Assembly (NCBI RefSeq): GCF_030272615.1
Contig: NC_081410.1
Span: 222,881,415-222,945,414 of the forward strand
Length of the DNA stretch: 64,000 nt
Direction: 5' to 3'
From: Cryptomeria japonica
Lineage: Eukaryota; Streptophyta; Pinopsida; Cupressales; Cupressaceae
Of this stretch, positions 1 to 10,060 are shown piece by piece (within the stretch, counting starts at the first letter, position 1; every line of letters starts with the position of its first letter). Under the pieces are notes generated by a model, which was given only the letters and a program-made list of their open reading frames with translations, was not told the origin of the DNA and did no database searches. The translations under genes were made by a program, and so were the position numbers.

Positions 1-631
1 TCATTACCTTATCAATTGTTATTACATTTCCAGCAATAAATTTAGACAATGTGTCTAACTGTCCTAATGAATCCTTTGCATTATCTACATTGCATTTAGG
101 TGCAATCATCTTAAGAATAGGAATTGTATCATCAATTTCCTTGTACGCCATTCCATTACAATCAATTATCTTCTTAATTAAGTCTAGAAGTACCTCTGTC
201 ACATTAGTAGGTCTGAATTCAGATGTTTGACCAACTGCCTTTATTATTTTTGTGCTTCCAGTGTTAGTAACCAATTTGTTTGTATCAACCGTCGGTGTAT
301 CAGTCTGAGTTTCCATTTCTATTAGCAATGGTTTGGGTTTCTCAGTGATTACCATTTTTACTATCTCAACATGTACTTGTGCCTCTGCCAATTTCTCTGT
401 TGGTTTCTCTGTGTTATCAGCTGTCGGTATCTTTGTCTCTATCGGTTTCACAGTGCCATCATCCATATTACCAATATTCATTCTACTATCCAAAGGTTGC
501 TTTGTGTGCTCTATTTTCCCTGTATGCATCTCAACCTCAACATTTTTAGTTGATTTCTCAACAATGTTCCCACTGCCAGCAATATCATCATGTACCTCCG
601 TGTTGTCCTTGTCCATAGTAATGTTCACTTC
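1..631 (-). pseudogene. Continuation of the unknown Copia-A reading frame, beyond a stop
   Basis: The minus-strand frame that ends at 632 with a TAG can be read through in the same frame to the window edge, giving about 200 more residues rich in Thr, Lys, Glu and Val, with an acidic, low-complexity first part and a more ordered last part. This suggests that the stop at 632-634 is a later mutation and that the protein continues past base 1. No domain is recognised. Plus-strand frames in the same interval are antisense shadows. Confidence 0.45.
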
Positions 632-1906
632 CTAAGTATCAACATTCATAGTGAATAGAATTTCTGATTCAAGGTTAGTGTCATCATGTGTTATGTCCAC
701 ATTTTCATTAGTCGGTATATCAACAGTATGTGTTAGTGTGGTATCCAAGGGTGATGGTAAGTTGTCAGTTATTTTCATTTTTCGTATTCCACCAACTTTA
801 CCTTTCCCTTTGTCCTTGTCCTTTTGATAAACCTTGAATTTTTTCTTAGGTCTTTTCAGCTCTTCCTGTTTTTCCTTTTCTACAAAAAAGATATCCCATT
901 TGTCAATTGTTTCCTCTGCAATTTCATTGACTCTACCAGCCACTAGGCTCACTTTCTGGTCACCGCTTGCAAAAACTGATTTGTTAGCTTCACAAATTAA
1001 TTCATCAATCTCCTCTTTCAAGTTAACTGGATGTACAGCTAGGAGTTTTTCAACCTTAAGTTTCTTATCTAACTCCATTACTGCAATCTCCTTTGCATCT
1101 AACCTTCTGTATAGATCATTTGGTAAATCATCAACTTCAATTAGCACTTTCTTATAGATGTCTAGATGTAGAATAATGTTGTTTTCAACACTTTCTTTTT
1201 CTGCATCAGTGAGGGTGTTATACAACTTGCTTACATTAGCCAAGTTACCATCATCAGTGATTTCATTTAGTAAATTGGCCAAAGGTGGTATCACTTGTTT
1301 TTGTTTCTTCTTGGGTGTCAACTTCTTTGTCGGTTGTCTTACCGCTTGTTGCTTCTTCCTTATTTTCTTGGGTGGAGGAGAGGGTACCAATGAACGTTTT
1401 CTCTTCCTATCAACTCTCTTAAACTCACTAGGTATCTCACTATCAAATGATGTGCCAACTGGTGAGATATGTGCCTCTAGTTGCAATCCTTCCAGTTCAC
1501 TTTTCTTAATTCCAGTAAGGTTCAAAACATTTTCTTTTATTTCCTTTGCTTGTTTTGATGCACTCCTTATGTACTTTTCTCTTTTCTTCCTTTCTTTCAG
1601 TGTTTGTACATCACTCTCAATTGATTCTACACTACCAAACACTGTTTCTGTTGGTTCTCTAGGTGCCTCCAACAGGGCTTTAGCATAAGTCTCAATAATA
1701 TTTACATCAGCCTCATACCCCATTTCAGTTACCCATATAGTTCTAGGAAGAACTGCTTCCATCCAAATTTCAGCTTTCTTAATCACAAAGCAAATTTCCT
1801 TTTCATATTTATCTACAATACTTTGTGGTAGTCTCTCTCTGTTTTTCATTTTGGCTTGGAAAGCTTTCAAATACCTAGTTATATTGTTTTCCCTAGCAGT
1901 ACCCAT
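632..1906 (-). CDS. Unknown retrotransposon-borne protein, C-terminal part (424 aa)
   Basis: The longest clean frame in the window, 424 codons, inside Copia-A. Its start, MGTAREN at 1906, is probably not the true start: in-frame sequence upstream (about 1907-2150) reads as protein, interrupted by two stops, and joins the 213-aa frame through one frameshift. The N-terminal 100 residues look globular and helical. Around residues 165-205 lies a strongly basic stretch with runs of K and R and a PSPPPKK motif, a plausible nuclear localisation signal. A second KDKDKGKGK patch lies near residue 370, and the tail is acidic. No catalytic motif of reverse transcriptase, integrase, protease or RNase H is seen. 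Function unknown. It may be an accessory ORF of a non-autonomous LTR element. I am sure of the frame, not of the role. Confidence 0.55.
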   Translation of the reverse strand: MGTARENNITRYLKAFQAKMKNRERLPQSIVDKYEKEICFVIKKAEIWMEAVLPRTIWVTEMGYEADVNIIETYAKALLEAPREPTETVFGSVESIESDVQTLKERKKREKYIRSASKQAKEIKENVLNLTGIKKSELEGLQLEAHISPVGTSFDSEIPSEFKRVDRKRKRSLVPSPPPKKIRKKQQAVRQPTKKLTPKKKQKQVIPPLANLLNEITDDGNLANVSKLYNTLTDAEKESVENNIILHLDIYKKVLIEVDDLPNDLYRRLDAKEIAVMELDKKLKVEKLLAVHPVNLKEEIDELICEANKSVFASGDQKVSLVAGRVNEIAEETIDKWDIFFVEKEKQEELKRPKKKFKVYQKDKDKGKGKVGGIRKMKITDNLPSPLDTTLTHTVDIPTNENVDITHDDTNLESEILFTMNVDT

Positions 1907-2129
1907 GCCGGCGAAGGATTCTTACGACTGTTTGCCTACCGGTATGTCATACCCAAAATCTTTTTGTCCAATACCGGGGATATGTTTTGAGAAATACAAC
2001 ATAAGGCATACCAAAAGATTACCAAAATGAAATGTTCCTTTCTAGTCTCCTTTTATCTTTTTTAAATTATCAACTAGCTCATCCTTCAGCCATTCACACA
2101 CATCTATTTTTGCATCATTGTTTACCATA

Positions 2130-2771
2130 TCATAGGCATTTTTTATTGTAAAGACTAGAAACTAAGTTAAGTATGTTTGCATGTGTGGTCTTGTAACCTA
2201 AAATCATACTTATGAATCTCACATTGATATCCTTGATATCATTTACTCTTAGAGATCTACTGTCAGATGTTGCTCCGGTTAAGGTCATGATTGTGTTGTT
2301 AGGTACCTTCTTTTTCTTATCTGGTCTGATGTCAGTAGAGGGTAAACCTATCACTGCCCTAATTGCTTGCCAGGTCAATTTGCAGACTGAGTCTAACCAA
2401 AGAAATTCTCCATGTGCCCTACTTAGGACAATTCTCACTACCTCCTCTGGAAATCTAGGGATGTTCAAGATGTCTAAAAAACCTAAGGTTTCAATAACCT
2501 TGTGCTCGGGTTTGATATTTCCATTTTCATCACAAATTATGTTATTAAACATCTTTAATATTTCCACAGAACCCAGTTCTTCAATATTGCAGTGAATATG
2601 AATTCTAGGGTCCTTAGCATAGGCTATACCTTTAGGAATTTTTGAAAAAGTACCTATGGAATCATCTTGTTTAGCTATCTCAGGAATAATTTTGAAAACG
2701 GGCCTAGGGCGCTTTACAATTTCCACAACAATAGGATTCGCAATAAATTTGGAAGCAAAAGATGAAGCCAT
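2130..2771 (-). CDS. Unknown retrotransposon-borne protein, N-terminal part (213 aa)
   Basis: Begins MASSFASKF at 2771 and ends at a stop after KKCL. A frame change near the end lets the reading continue (FTIKNAYDMVNND and on) through about 1907-2150 into the 424-aa frame, so both are most likely pieces of one ancestral protein of over 700 residues. The middle contains FPEEVVRIVLSRAHGEFLWL and LTWQAIRAVIGLP. The latter is reminiscent of N-terminal domains in plant transposon ORFs where a segment ends in GLP, but this is only a loose likeness. It sits about 340 bases downstream of the last gag zinc knuckle. No known enzyme motif is seen. Confidence 0.5.
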   Translation of the reverse strand: MASSFASKFIANPIVVEIVKRPRPVFKIIPEIAKQDDSIGTFSKIPKGIAYAKDPRIHIHCNIEELGSVEILKMFNNIICDENGNIKPEHKVIETLGFLDILNIPRFPEEVVRIVLSRAHGEFLWLDSVCKLTWQAIRAVIGLPSTDIRPDKKKKVPNNTIMTLTGATSDSRSLRVNDIKDINVRFISMILGYKTTHANILNLVSSLYNKKCL

Positions 2772-3114
2772 TTGAAAAATACCTTAATATGCCTGATAAT
2801 GTTTGAGTGCTTGAAAGAAATCGCTTCACTTCTTCGCCTTGAATGCCTTCACTCAATTTTTTTTGCTCTCTGCTAGTTTGAATGCTTGGTGATTTAAAAA
2901 TGAAGGAAAACCAATGATTTATAATGATTTTTCATTCAACAACCGCAATAAATGCTCGTCAGTTAAGTGAAAACTTAACATATATGTCGGTAAAGAAGAA
3001 ATCTATCTTCTCACCATCTACCAAGGATAATCTGCATGATATTCAACTTTTTGTAATACCCCCAAGGGTTACTTCTTGGTTGGATGAAGAATCTCCCATC
3101 GATGGAGTAATACT
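2772..3114 (-). other. Internal spacer of Copia-A between gag and the unknown frame
   Basis: About 340 bases with no long frame on the element's coding strand and no recognisable motif. A short plus-strand open stretch here is a chance frame. Confidence 0.4.
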
Positions 3115-4245
3115 CTATTCTAATGATGAAGGAATTGTCTCATCAACATTCTGATCTGTCTTTCTAATCCATTGTTTTGAAAATTCTTGCTTTACCTCAT
3201 CAACCTTCTCTTTGCCTTTCAAACTGGGTCCTTTATTATTTGTCAATGAATTCTTGCTTCTACAAAATTTTGTAATATGTCCAATCTTGTTACAAGCATA
3301 ACAAGTCACATTATTCTTCTGAATAGCCTTTCCTTATCGTATGTCGGTTTGTGTTCTGCATTGATTAGATAAGTGCCCAAATCTTCCACAAACATAATAT
3401 CTTACATTCATTTTGCAATTTTCTGAATTATGACCAACTTTGTTGCATTTGGAACATTGACCGGTGGGTGCATTAATGTTCTGATTGTTTCTAGATCTAC
3501 ATTGATTTTCTCTATGACCATACTTGTTATAGTTAAAGCATTTCCCATTAAATTTGTAAGCATTAGGTTGTCTTACCGGTTTACTGTGATCATGATTGTT
3601 TGTAGTACCAAAACTTTCACCAACTTCAAATCAAGGTCCATTAGTATCTCCATTAGGTTTTTGACTTTTCAGCATATCATCAAGTTCTTCTGAACTTTTT
3701 TTGAATTTCTCTTTATGTTTGTTTGCAGTAGCCAACTCATTTTCTAGAATTCCCATCTGTCTCATAAGTTCAGTTTTATCATGTTGCATGTGAATCAGAT
3801 CTATCTTTAACATATCATTCTCATGACTGAGTCGTAGATTTTCATTACCAACATCATTTATTCTCCTATTCAAGTCATCTTCATTCTTCTTTCTATCTTC
3901 AATGTCTTTACAAAATCTCATAGTCATGTCTTACATTTCATTTCTCATCTTCATGTTTTCTTGCCTCAATTTGTTCACAAGCTTATTAAGTGTTTCCTTT
4001 TCATCATTGTCATTCTACATCTTCTCATGAAGTTCTTTTCTTTTATTTCTAGCAATAGTAAGATTCTCCTGAAGTCCTTGAATGAATTCCTATGCAGTCC
4101 TCAGATCATCTTCAAGCTTGATATTCTTCAACGTCTCTGAATCATAGTCTACAAGAGCTCCTTCCAATTGCTTTCTTATGTTCTCTATCTGTACCGGTGT
4201 AAGAATCTTCCTCAAGCTATTAGGCTTTTGAAAATAGAGGACCAG
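3115..4245 (-). pseudogene. gag: Copia-A gag relic: coiled coil plus four CCHC zinc knuckles
   Basis: Gag packages element RNA into cytoplasmic particles. On the minus strand the frame starts just inside the primer site and first encodes a long heptad-rich, charged coiled coil (about 4200-3630; the clean part is 3927-3631). It then encodes four CxxCxxxGHxxxxC-type knuckles between about 3545 and 3240. Knuckle 2 (CSKCNKVGHNSENC) and knuckle 4 (CYACNKIGHITKFC) are intact. Knuckle 1 has its second Cys replaced by Tyr and knuckle 3 its first Cys by Tyr. Several stops and a stop between knuckles 3 and 4 break the frame. The usual copia N-terminal UBN2-type gag domain is not seen; coding begins almost at once with coiled coil, unlike Copia-B at 10061-12272. 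Confidence 0.75.
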
Positions 4246-4259
4246 GATCTAATACCAAT
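4244..4259 (-). promoter_or_regulatory. Primer-binding site of Copia-A
   Basis: Directly inside the LTR the minus strand reads ATTGGTATTAGATCC, a slightly diverged form of the initiator tRNA-Met complement TGGTATCAGAGC used by copia elements. It fixes the LTR as the 5' LTR and the element as minus-strand. Confidence 0.7.
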
Positions 4260-5045
4260 TGTTAGGATTAATGATAGTCCCAAATATACTAAGAAGGGGG
4301 GTGAATCAGTATCTAACCGATTTGCAGAATATTTAACCTCATTAAGTATTTTGCATTCCATAACAGTGTACCGGTAAATAATAATTAATGTAGTAAATAG
4401 GAACAATAATGACAGCATAGAAAATGCACCATAACACAAGATGTTTAACGAGGAAACCCGGTGTGGGAAAAACCTCAATGGGATTTGTAACCCACAATAT
4501 TCACTCACTGGCCAATGAATAAATATTACTTACAATGAGGGGCCTGCACATGTAGGAAAGCCAACTGCCTAAAGCTCACTGCTTAATCACAAGATAGAAG
4601 TCTCACTAACTTACAAAATGGATTATGAAAATCCAATACAAAGTACTGCTTCAAATCAGCATCAACTATGCCAAGTTTAGTACCAGTTTAAGCTCATACT
4701 ATAACCATAAACCTTATACAAAATATGTCCTTATTCTTCACTCATTCTTATCTCATCTCTTATCTCTATATGAAAATGATTTACAAGATCTCATACATAT
4801 ATGAGTCTATTACAATATGCCATGTCATCTTTACAAAAATATATTTATAATTAAATACAATAAACAAAAGTTTATTCCTGCTGGCTGGGGAGTCGGTATA
4901 CATTGTAGCCGTTGTTGGTGAAATGTCTGTCAGTGCCGCTGTTTGTTGGTGGTTTCTTGAAGGTTGCCGGTAGGTTGCCAATAGGTTGTCAATAGGTTTC
5001 CATCAATGACAACACCATCATTTCTCACTAGACTATAGAATGCCA
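4260..5045 (-). repeat. Copia-A LTR 1, 786 bp, minus orientation
   Basis: Plus-strand limits are TGTTAGGATTAATG and GAATGCCA; reversed, the LTR runs TGGCATTC to CCTAACA. It is an inverted copy of LTR 2 at 5528-6313, with the same length and roughly 90 percent identity by eye. It contains the two copia LTR modules described in the findings (4292-4308 and about 4451-4474). On one side it has the primer site and gag, on the other a polypurine-like GGAGGAGA sequence, so it looks like an LTR shared between two elements in tandem. Confidence 0.85.
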
Positions 5046-5527
5046 ATAGTCTCCTCCTTTGGCATTGATGGCAACACTCATGAGAAAAATCCAAAAACTG
5101 TTTCCAAAAATGTACCAAAAAGATGTGCTCCCCCTGAGTAGATGATCTCCTCTGAATAGCCATTTTTATCTATCCATCGAAGGAGCATATGCATCATCTC
5201 ACTGGCATGATCCAACGTACTGAGGCAACCATGAATGATAGCGACTGATTCATGCAGAGCTTAAATTTGGTTTTGGCTGATATATTTCAGATTTTAACCA
5301 ACCGGTTACAAACCTTAAGGTGAAATTTTGCACTCGTTTGACAATTTTGACAACCTTTGTCATTGATGTCAAAGGGGGAGCAGTGGACAGAGAAAAATGG
5401 CTATTCAGAGGAGATCATCTGCTCAAGAGGAGCACATCTTTTTGGTACATTTTTGGACTTCATTTTTGGAAACAGTTTTTGGATTTTTCTCATGAGTGTT
5501 GCCATCAATGCCAAAGGGGGAGACTAT
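5046..5527. other. Palindromic spacer: two 3' element ends facing each other
   Basis: Both ends of this interval carry the same element 3' end in opposite orientation. One runs about 5190 to 5046 (minus) and the other about 5370 to 5527 (plus), each containing a GGCTATTCAGAGGAGATCAT stretch and a purine tract (CCAAAGGAGGAGA or CCAAAGGGGGAGA) just before the LTR. The centre (about 5190-5370) is unique and holds another AAAGGGGGAG tract. Open frames here cross into the LTRs and are not genes. Confidence 0.7.
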
Positions 5528-6313
5528 TGGCATTCTACACTCTAGTGAGAAATGATGGTGTTGTCATTGATGGAAACCTACTGACAACCTACTAGCAACC
5601 TACCGGCAACCTTCAGGAAACCACCAGAAGACACCGGCACCAACAGACACTTCACCGACACCGGCTACAATGTATACCGACACCCCAGCCGATAGGAATA
5701 AACTTTTGTTTATTGTATTTAATTGTAAATATCTTTTTGTAAAGCCAACATGGCATATTTTAATAGACTCATATATGTATGAGATCTTGTAAATCATTTT
5801 CATATAAAGATAAGAGATGAGATAAGAATGAGTGATGAATAAGGGCAGATGTTATATAAGGTGTATGGTTATAGTATGAGCTTAAACCGGTATTGAACCT
5901 GGCATAGTTGATACTGATTTGAAGCAGTACATTGTATTGGATTTTAATAATCCATTTTGTAAGTTAGTGAGACTTCTATCTTGTGATTGAGCAGTGAGCT
6001 TTAGGCAGTTGGCCTTCCTGCATGTGCAGGCCCCTCATTGTAAGTAATATTTATTCATTGGCCAGTGAGTGAATATTGTGGGTCACAAATCCCACCGAGG
6101 TTTTTCCCACAACGGGTTTCCTCGTTAAACATCTTGTGTTATGGTGTGTTTTCTATGTTGTCATTATTGTTCCTATTTACTTCATTAATTCTTATTTACT
6201 GGCACACTATTTTGGAATGAAAAATACTTAATAAGGTTAAATATTCTACAAACTGGTTAGATACTGATTCAACCCCCCTCTCAGTATTTTTGGGACTATC
6301 ATTAATCCTTACA
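5528..6313 (+). repeat. Copia-A family LTR 2, 786 bp, plus orientation
   Basis: It starts TGGCATTCTACAC immediately after the polypurine tract CCAAAGGGGGAGACTAT and ends CATTAATCCTTACA. It contains a TATA-like TATAAAGA at 5803-5810, the GTTTTTCCCAC module near 6099-6120 and the C-run module at 6266-6285. It is preceded by a polypurine tract, so it is a 3' LTR. The next base begins a truncated LTR of Copia-B, so this element or composite apparently inserted into Copia-B's 3' LTR. The other end and target duplication are not visible. Confidence 0.85.
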
Positions 6314-6867
6314 TCGACTAGCTATTTCAACAACCATTTTGATGGAGGCTTCACCGACCTCTGCATGTTTTCTACCTCATCTCCACATGGCATCACAACG
6401 TTCAATCACTTAGCTCACCAACACACAGTCGGTTCATACTTGAACATTCAGCAAACTCATACGGGTACATGCCTTTACTAGTGTGACCTTCTCCTCCTGC
6501 TAACTGGTAGTTCACACTTCGCTGGTAGCACCATCTTCACCTCAAGTGATTTGTGATTACTTTAACATTCTGCCTCTTCATCATAAATAGGCAGCCAAAC
6601 TATAGACCGGTTATCACTCAACATGCCAACACACACATGCATCTCACCTCATTCCAATGATGTCACTGATAGTCTCAATAACTACTTGTCTTCCGCCATA
6701 CCGGTTTGGAAAGTCTTCATGTTAATTTTCTCAATGCCTTAATTGTCTTTCACCATACTACTTGTCTTCCACCATACCGATACACTCTCATTCATACCAC
6801 ATGACATACCTCTACTGGTAGCCTGCCTGCAATACCGGTTGACAACAATGACAACTCAATACCAACA
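6314..6867 (-). repeat. Copia-B 3' LTR, truncated
   Basis: Matches the terminal part of the 5' LTR (about 13461-13950) from the ACTAG..TTTCAACAACCAT stretch to the end CAATACCAACA. It carries about 60 extra bases near 6695-6770. The outer 1.1 kb of this LTR is absent; the break lies exactly at the end of the neighbouring Copia-A family LTR. Confidence 0.8.
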
Positions 6868-7085
6868 ATCTCATCCTTTGGTATTGATGTCAACATCTTC
6901 TTTTCCGGTTTATCTCCCCCTTTGACAACAATGACGAAGGGAACCTTAGTTTGACACCAATAATTTATCCATAGATGACATCCGGTTAAGACACACTCTC
7001 CCCCTGTGTCCATGCTTCATGATTCAAGAGTCATAAAATAGTGGCAAGGGTTGACTCCCCCTGAATCATGCATCCTCTTATGCAT
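6868..7085 (-). other. Copia-B 3' noncoding region and polypurine tract
   Basis: Between the RNase H stop and the 3' LTR. On the minus strand it has a GTCAAAGGGGGAGATAAACC tract at about 6911-6930 and, just before the LTR, a weaker purine tract CCAAAGGATGAGA. The latter position is where plus-strand priming is expected. Confidence 0.6.
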
Positions 7086-7565
7086 TTAAGCACTACCACA
7101 TGGTGAGACAACTCCCATTTTTTGTCTCAAATACTCAAATGGACCCAAAGGAAGTGGCTTGGTAAATATGTCAGCAATCTGGTCATCAGTTGGAACATAT
7201 TCTACTATGACCTCCTTGTCTGCTACCTCCTCCCTCAAGAAGTGATACTTGACTGCAATGTGTTTTTTTTCTGAGTGCATGACTACATTCTTGGAGATGT
7301 CGATTGCACTTGAGTTATCACATTAGATTGGAATATGATCCGGTATCTCCACCTGTATGTCTTTCAGTGTCTGATTCATCCATAAAACATGTGAACAACA
7401 TGTAGTAGCTTCTATATACTCTGCCTCACCAGTAGATAATGACACTGAATCTTTCTTCTTGATGTTCCATGATACTAACCAATCTCTTAGGTAGAAAGCA
7501 CCTCCACTTGTACTTTTTCGGTCATCAATATTTCCTACCCAATCTACATCAGTATAAGCTTGCAA
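7086..7565 (-). pseudogene. pol: Copia-B RNase H
   Basis: Removes the RNA strand during reverse transcription. The frame contains AYTDVDWVGNIDDRKSTSGG, the hallmark start of copia RNase H with its first catalytic Asp, then LSTGEAEYIEA with the catalytic Glu, then HIAVKYHFLREEV and DIFTKPLP, the conserved end of copia pol. One stop splits it at about 7320, between PDHIPI and CDNSSAIDISKN. Confidence 0.9.
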
Positions 7566-7655
7566 AGAGAAATCTCCTATCTTTGGATACCATAGACCAT
7601 AGTTGATAGTTCCTTGCAGATACCTAAAGATTCTTTTGACTACATTTAAGTGAGA

Positions 7656-8633
7656 CTATTTAGGAGGAGCTTGGAATCTTGCTACCATGCAAAAATCTTG
7701 TACTATATCTGGTCTAGATGTTAAATACAACAAACTACCGATCATAGACCTACACAGTGTTTGCTCAACTTCTAGTGATTCATCTAGTTTGCTCAACTCA
7801 CAACCAGTAACCATGGGAGTACTTATCAGTTTGTTGTTCTCCATTTGAAATTTCTTCAGTATGTCTTTTGCATACCTGGTTTGCGAGATGAAAATTCCTT
7901 TCTCCTTCTGTGAAATTTGCAAACCAAGAAAATAGGACAACTCACCTAGCATGGACATCTCAAACTCTATCTTCATTTGATCTGCAAATTCTTTGCACAT
8001 GATGTCCTTGTCTCCACCAAAGATAATATCATCCACATATACAACAACTATAATCGTGTGATCTCCATTTACCTTGACATACAATTTGTTTTTTGCATTC
8101 CCTTTCCAAAATCCTTGCTCCTTCAAGTATTTGTCTAACCGGGAATACCATGCTCAGGGAGCCTGCTTCAAACCATACAAGGCTTTCTTCAATCGGCATA
8201 CAAGATTCTCATCTTCATGTAACAAGTACCCTTCTGGTTGTTCCATATACACTTCCTCTTCAAGATTGGCATTTAGAAAAGCAAATTTCCCATCCATCTA
8301 ATATACTTTATATCCCTTGTAGGCTGAGAAGGCTAGAAACATTCTTATTGCCTCTAACCTAGCAACTAGTGCAAAGGTTTCTTCAAAGTCAATACCTTCA
8401 ACTTGTGCATACCCTTTGGAAACTAACCTTGCTTTATGCCAGACTATCTTACCTTCTTCATTCATCTTGTTCCGGTAGACCCATTTGGTACCTATGACAT
8501 TCTTTTCTGCTGGTCTAGGAACAAGTTCCCAAATCTGATTTTTCTCAATTTGTCTTAGTTCTTCATCCATGGCCTCTACCCACTTCTTTCTTTTGCTAGC
8601 ATCATTAAAAATTTTGAGCTCTACTTCAGTCAT
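7656..8633 (-). pseudogene. pol: Copia-B reverse transcriptase
   Basis: Copies element RNA into DNA. In order: [20 protein letters not shown], then [17 protein letters not shown] and [10 protein letters not shown] at about 8633-8300; LYGLKQAP at about 8175; and VVVYVDDIIFGG with the intact YVDD catalytic pair at about 8035. After these come SYFLGLQISQ and a C-terminal region ending near 7656. Stops lie near 8299, in the stretch after LKQAP, and after FQAPPK. The motif order and spacing are normal for copia elements. Confidence 0.92.
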
Positions 8634-8649
8634 GAGACAAAAATTTACC

Positions 8650-10060
8650 TATTCACCTTCCCGAGCTAATCTCCTTCTGGTCTACACACCTTCATTCCTA
8701 TCTCCTATGATTTGTTCTTCCAAATGTTTCTTTTGCATAGACCAGTTGGGAATCTTGTTTGGTACATATTCTACCGGTCCATTGTTAGATTGTTCTTCAT
8801 ATTCCACATTTGACTCATCAATGTAGGGTGCAGGTGCAAATTGTCCTATGTGTGAGTATTCATCTATTCTCACATGTACACTCTCAACCACTCTTCTCAA
8901 TCTCTTGTTGTAGCATTTGTAGGCCTTACTGTTGGCTGATTATCCCAAGAAAATTCCTTCATCACTCCGGGAATCAAAACTTCCCAAGCCATCAACATCT
9001 TTCTTGATGAAGCACTTACTTCCAAACACACTAAAGTGTTTGAGTGATGGTTTCCTTTCATTCCATAACTCATAAGGGGTCATTCTACTATTCACCCTTA
9101 ACTGAACTCAGTTTAAAGTGTAGACAATAGTATGAATTGCTTCCTTCCATTATATATCTGGTATGTTGGCCTCATTCAACATTGTCCTAGCCATCTCCTT
9201 CACTGTCCTATTTTTCCTCTCTACCACCCCATTTTGTTGAGTTTTCCTTGCAGCTGACTACTGTCTTTGAATTCCATTTTTCTCACAATAGTCAACAAAT
9301 TCATTTGAAGAAAATTCTCCACCTTGGTCAGATCTTAAGCATTTTAACTGGTGTCCACTTTCATTTTCCACCATCTTCCTGAAAATTTTGAATCTCTCAA
9401 ATGCTTGTGACTTGTCATGCAGGAAGGTTACCCAAGTCATTCTTGAGTAATCATCTATGAACATCATGAAATACCTTTCTCTGGCCAATGCTCTTGTCCT
9501 TGTTGGCCCACATAAGTCTGTATGTATCAACTCCAAAGGTCTTGAGGTGTTATATTTTTTTGTTTTAAATCTGACTTTTGCTTTCTTACCTTTGACACAT
9601 TCATCACAAAATGTGCTTGCTGATTTTATGATCTGAGGTATGTTTCTCACATACCGGTTCTTTCTTATCTTAACCAGATTATCAAAATTCACATGGCCTA
9701 GTCTCCGATGCCACAACCAACTTTCATAAACATGTCCCATCATGCATTAGGACTCATAGCAATCCTTATCTGGCAACCGATAGAGTCAAATGAGAACCTG
9801 TACCCTTTGTCACACATCTGACTTATACTCAACGGGTTATGCTTCAAACCTTCCACATAGTACACATCATGAACCTTGAGCTTTTCATCAATATTCAGTG
9901 TACCTCAGCCTTTGATCTTGATGGAGGAGTTGTCACCGAACCGGACTGAACCACCATTCCAATCATCAAGCTTGATGAACTTTTTCTTATCTCTGGTCAT
10001 GTGATTTGAGCAACCACTATCAACTACCCATAAATTCCTCCTTTTAGCATGTAGAGTAGT
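8650..10060 (-). pseudogene. pol: Copia-B protease and integrase
   Basis: Protease relic at about 10045-9780: LWVVDSGCSNHMT carries the aspartic catalytic DSG. Integrase follows. The zinc-binding part is HRRLGHVNF..CDECVKGK (HHCC) at about 9710-9590. The core starts with HTDLCGP, MMFIDDYSRMTWV and SDQGGEFSS, supplying the first two Asp of the DDE triad, and QQNGVVERKNR supplies the Glu. The clean frame is 9743-9258. After 9258 come stops near RQ*SA, PDI*W and TLN*V. The C-terminal region reaches about 8650 with YKCYNKRLRRVVESVHV. Integrase inserts the cDNA into the genome. Confidence 0.9.

Larger units (their letters stand above)
1..5045 (-). mobile_element. Non-autonomous copia-type LTR element (Copia-A), left end outside window
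   Basis: Read on the minus strand, an LTR (5045 down to 4260) is followed by a primer-binding-like site, a gag with coiled coil and zinc knuckles (about 4245-3115), and then a long unrecognised reading frame (2771 to the window edge). No protease, integrase, reverse transcriptase or RNase H motif is seen in the internal part present. The LTR terminal bases (TG/CA), the tRNA-Met-like primer site and the gag style are those of Ty1/copia elements. The 3' LTR would lie left of base 1 and is not visible. The lack of pol could mean a true non-autonomous derivative, or pol could lie beyond the unknown frame. I favour the first because copia pol normally follows gag directly. Confidence 0.7.

Noticed and set aside
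333-1688. Plus-strand open frames of 100-176 codons
   Set aside because: They are antisense to the long minus-strand frame of Copia-A and show only Ser/Phe-rich composition typical of complement reading.
4930-5595. Matching frames (HFWKQFLDFSHECCHQCQ) on opposite strands
   Set aside because: They are the two arms of the palindromic element end, crossing from the 3' noncoding region into the LTRs, not a gene pair.
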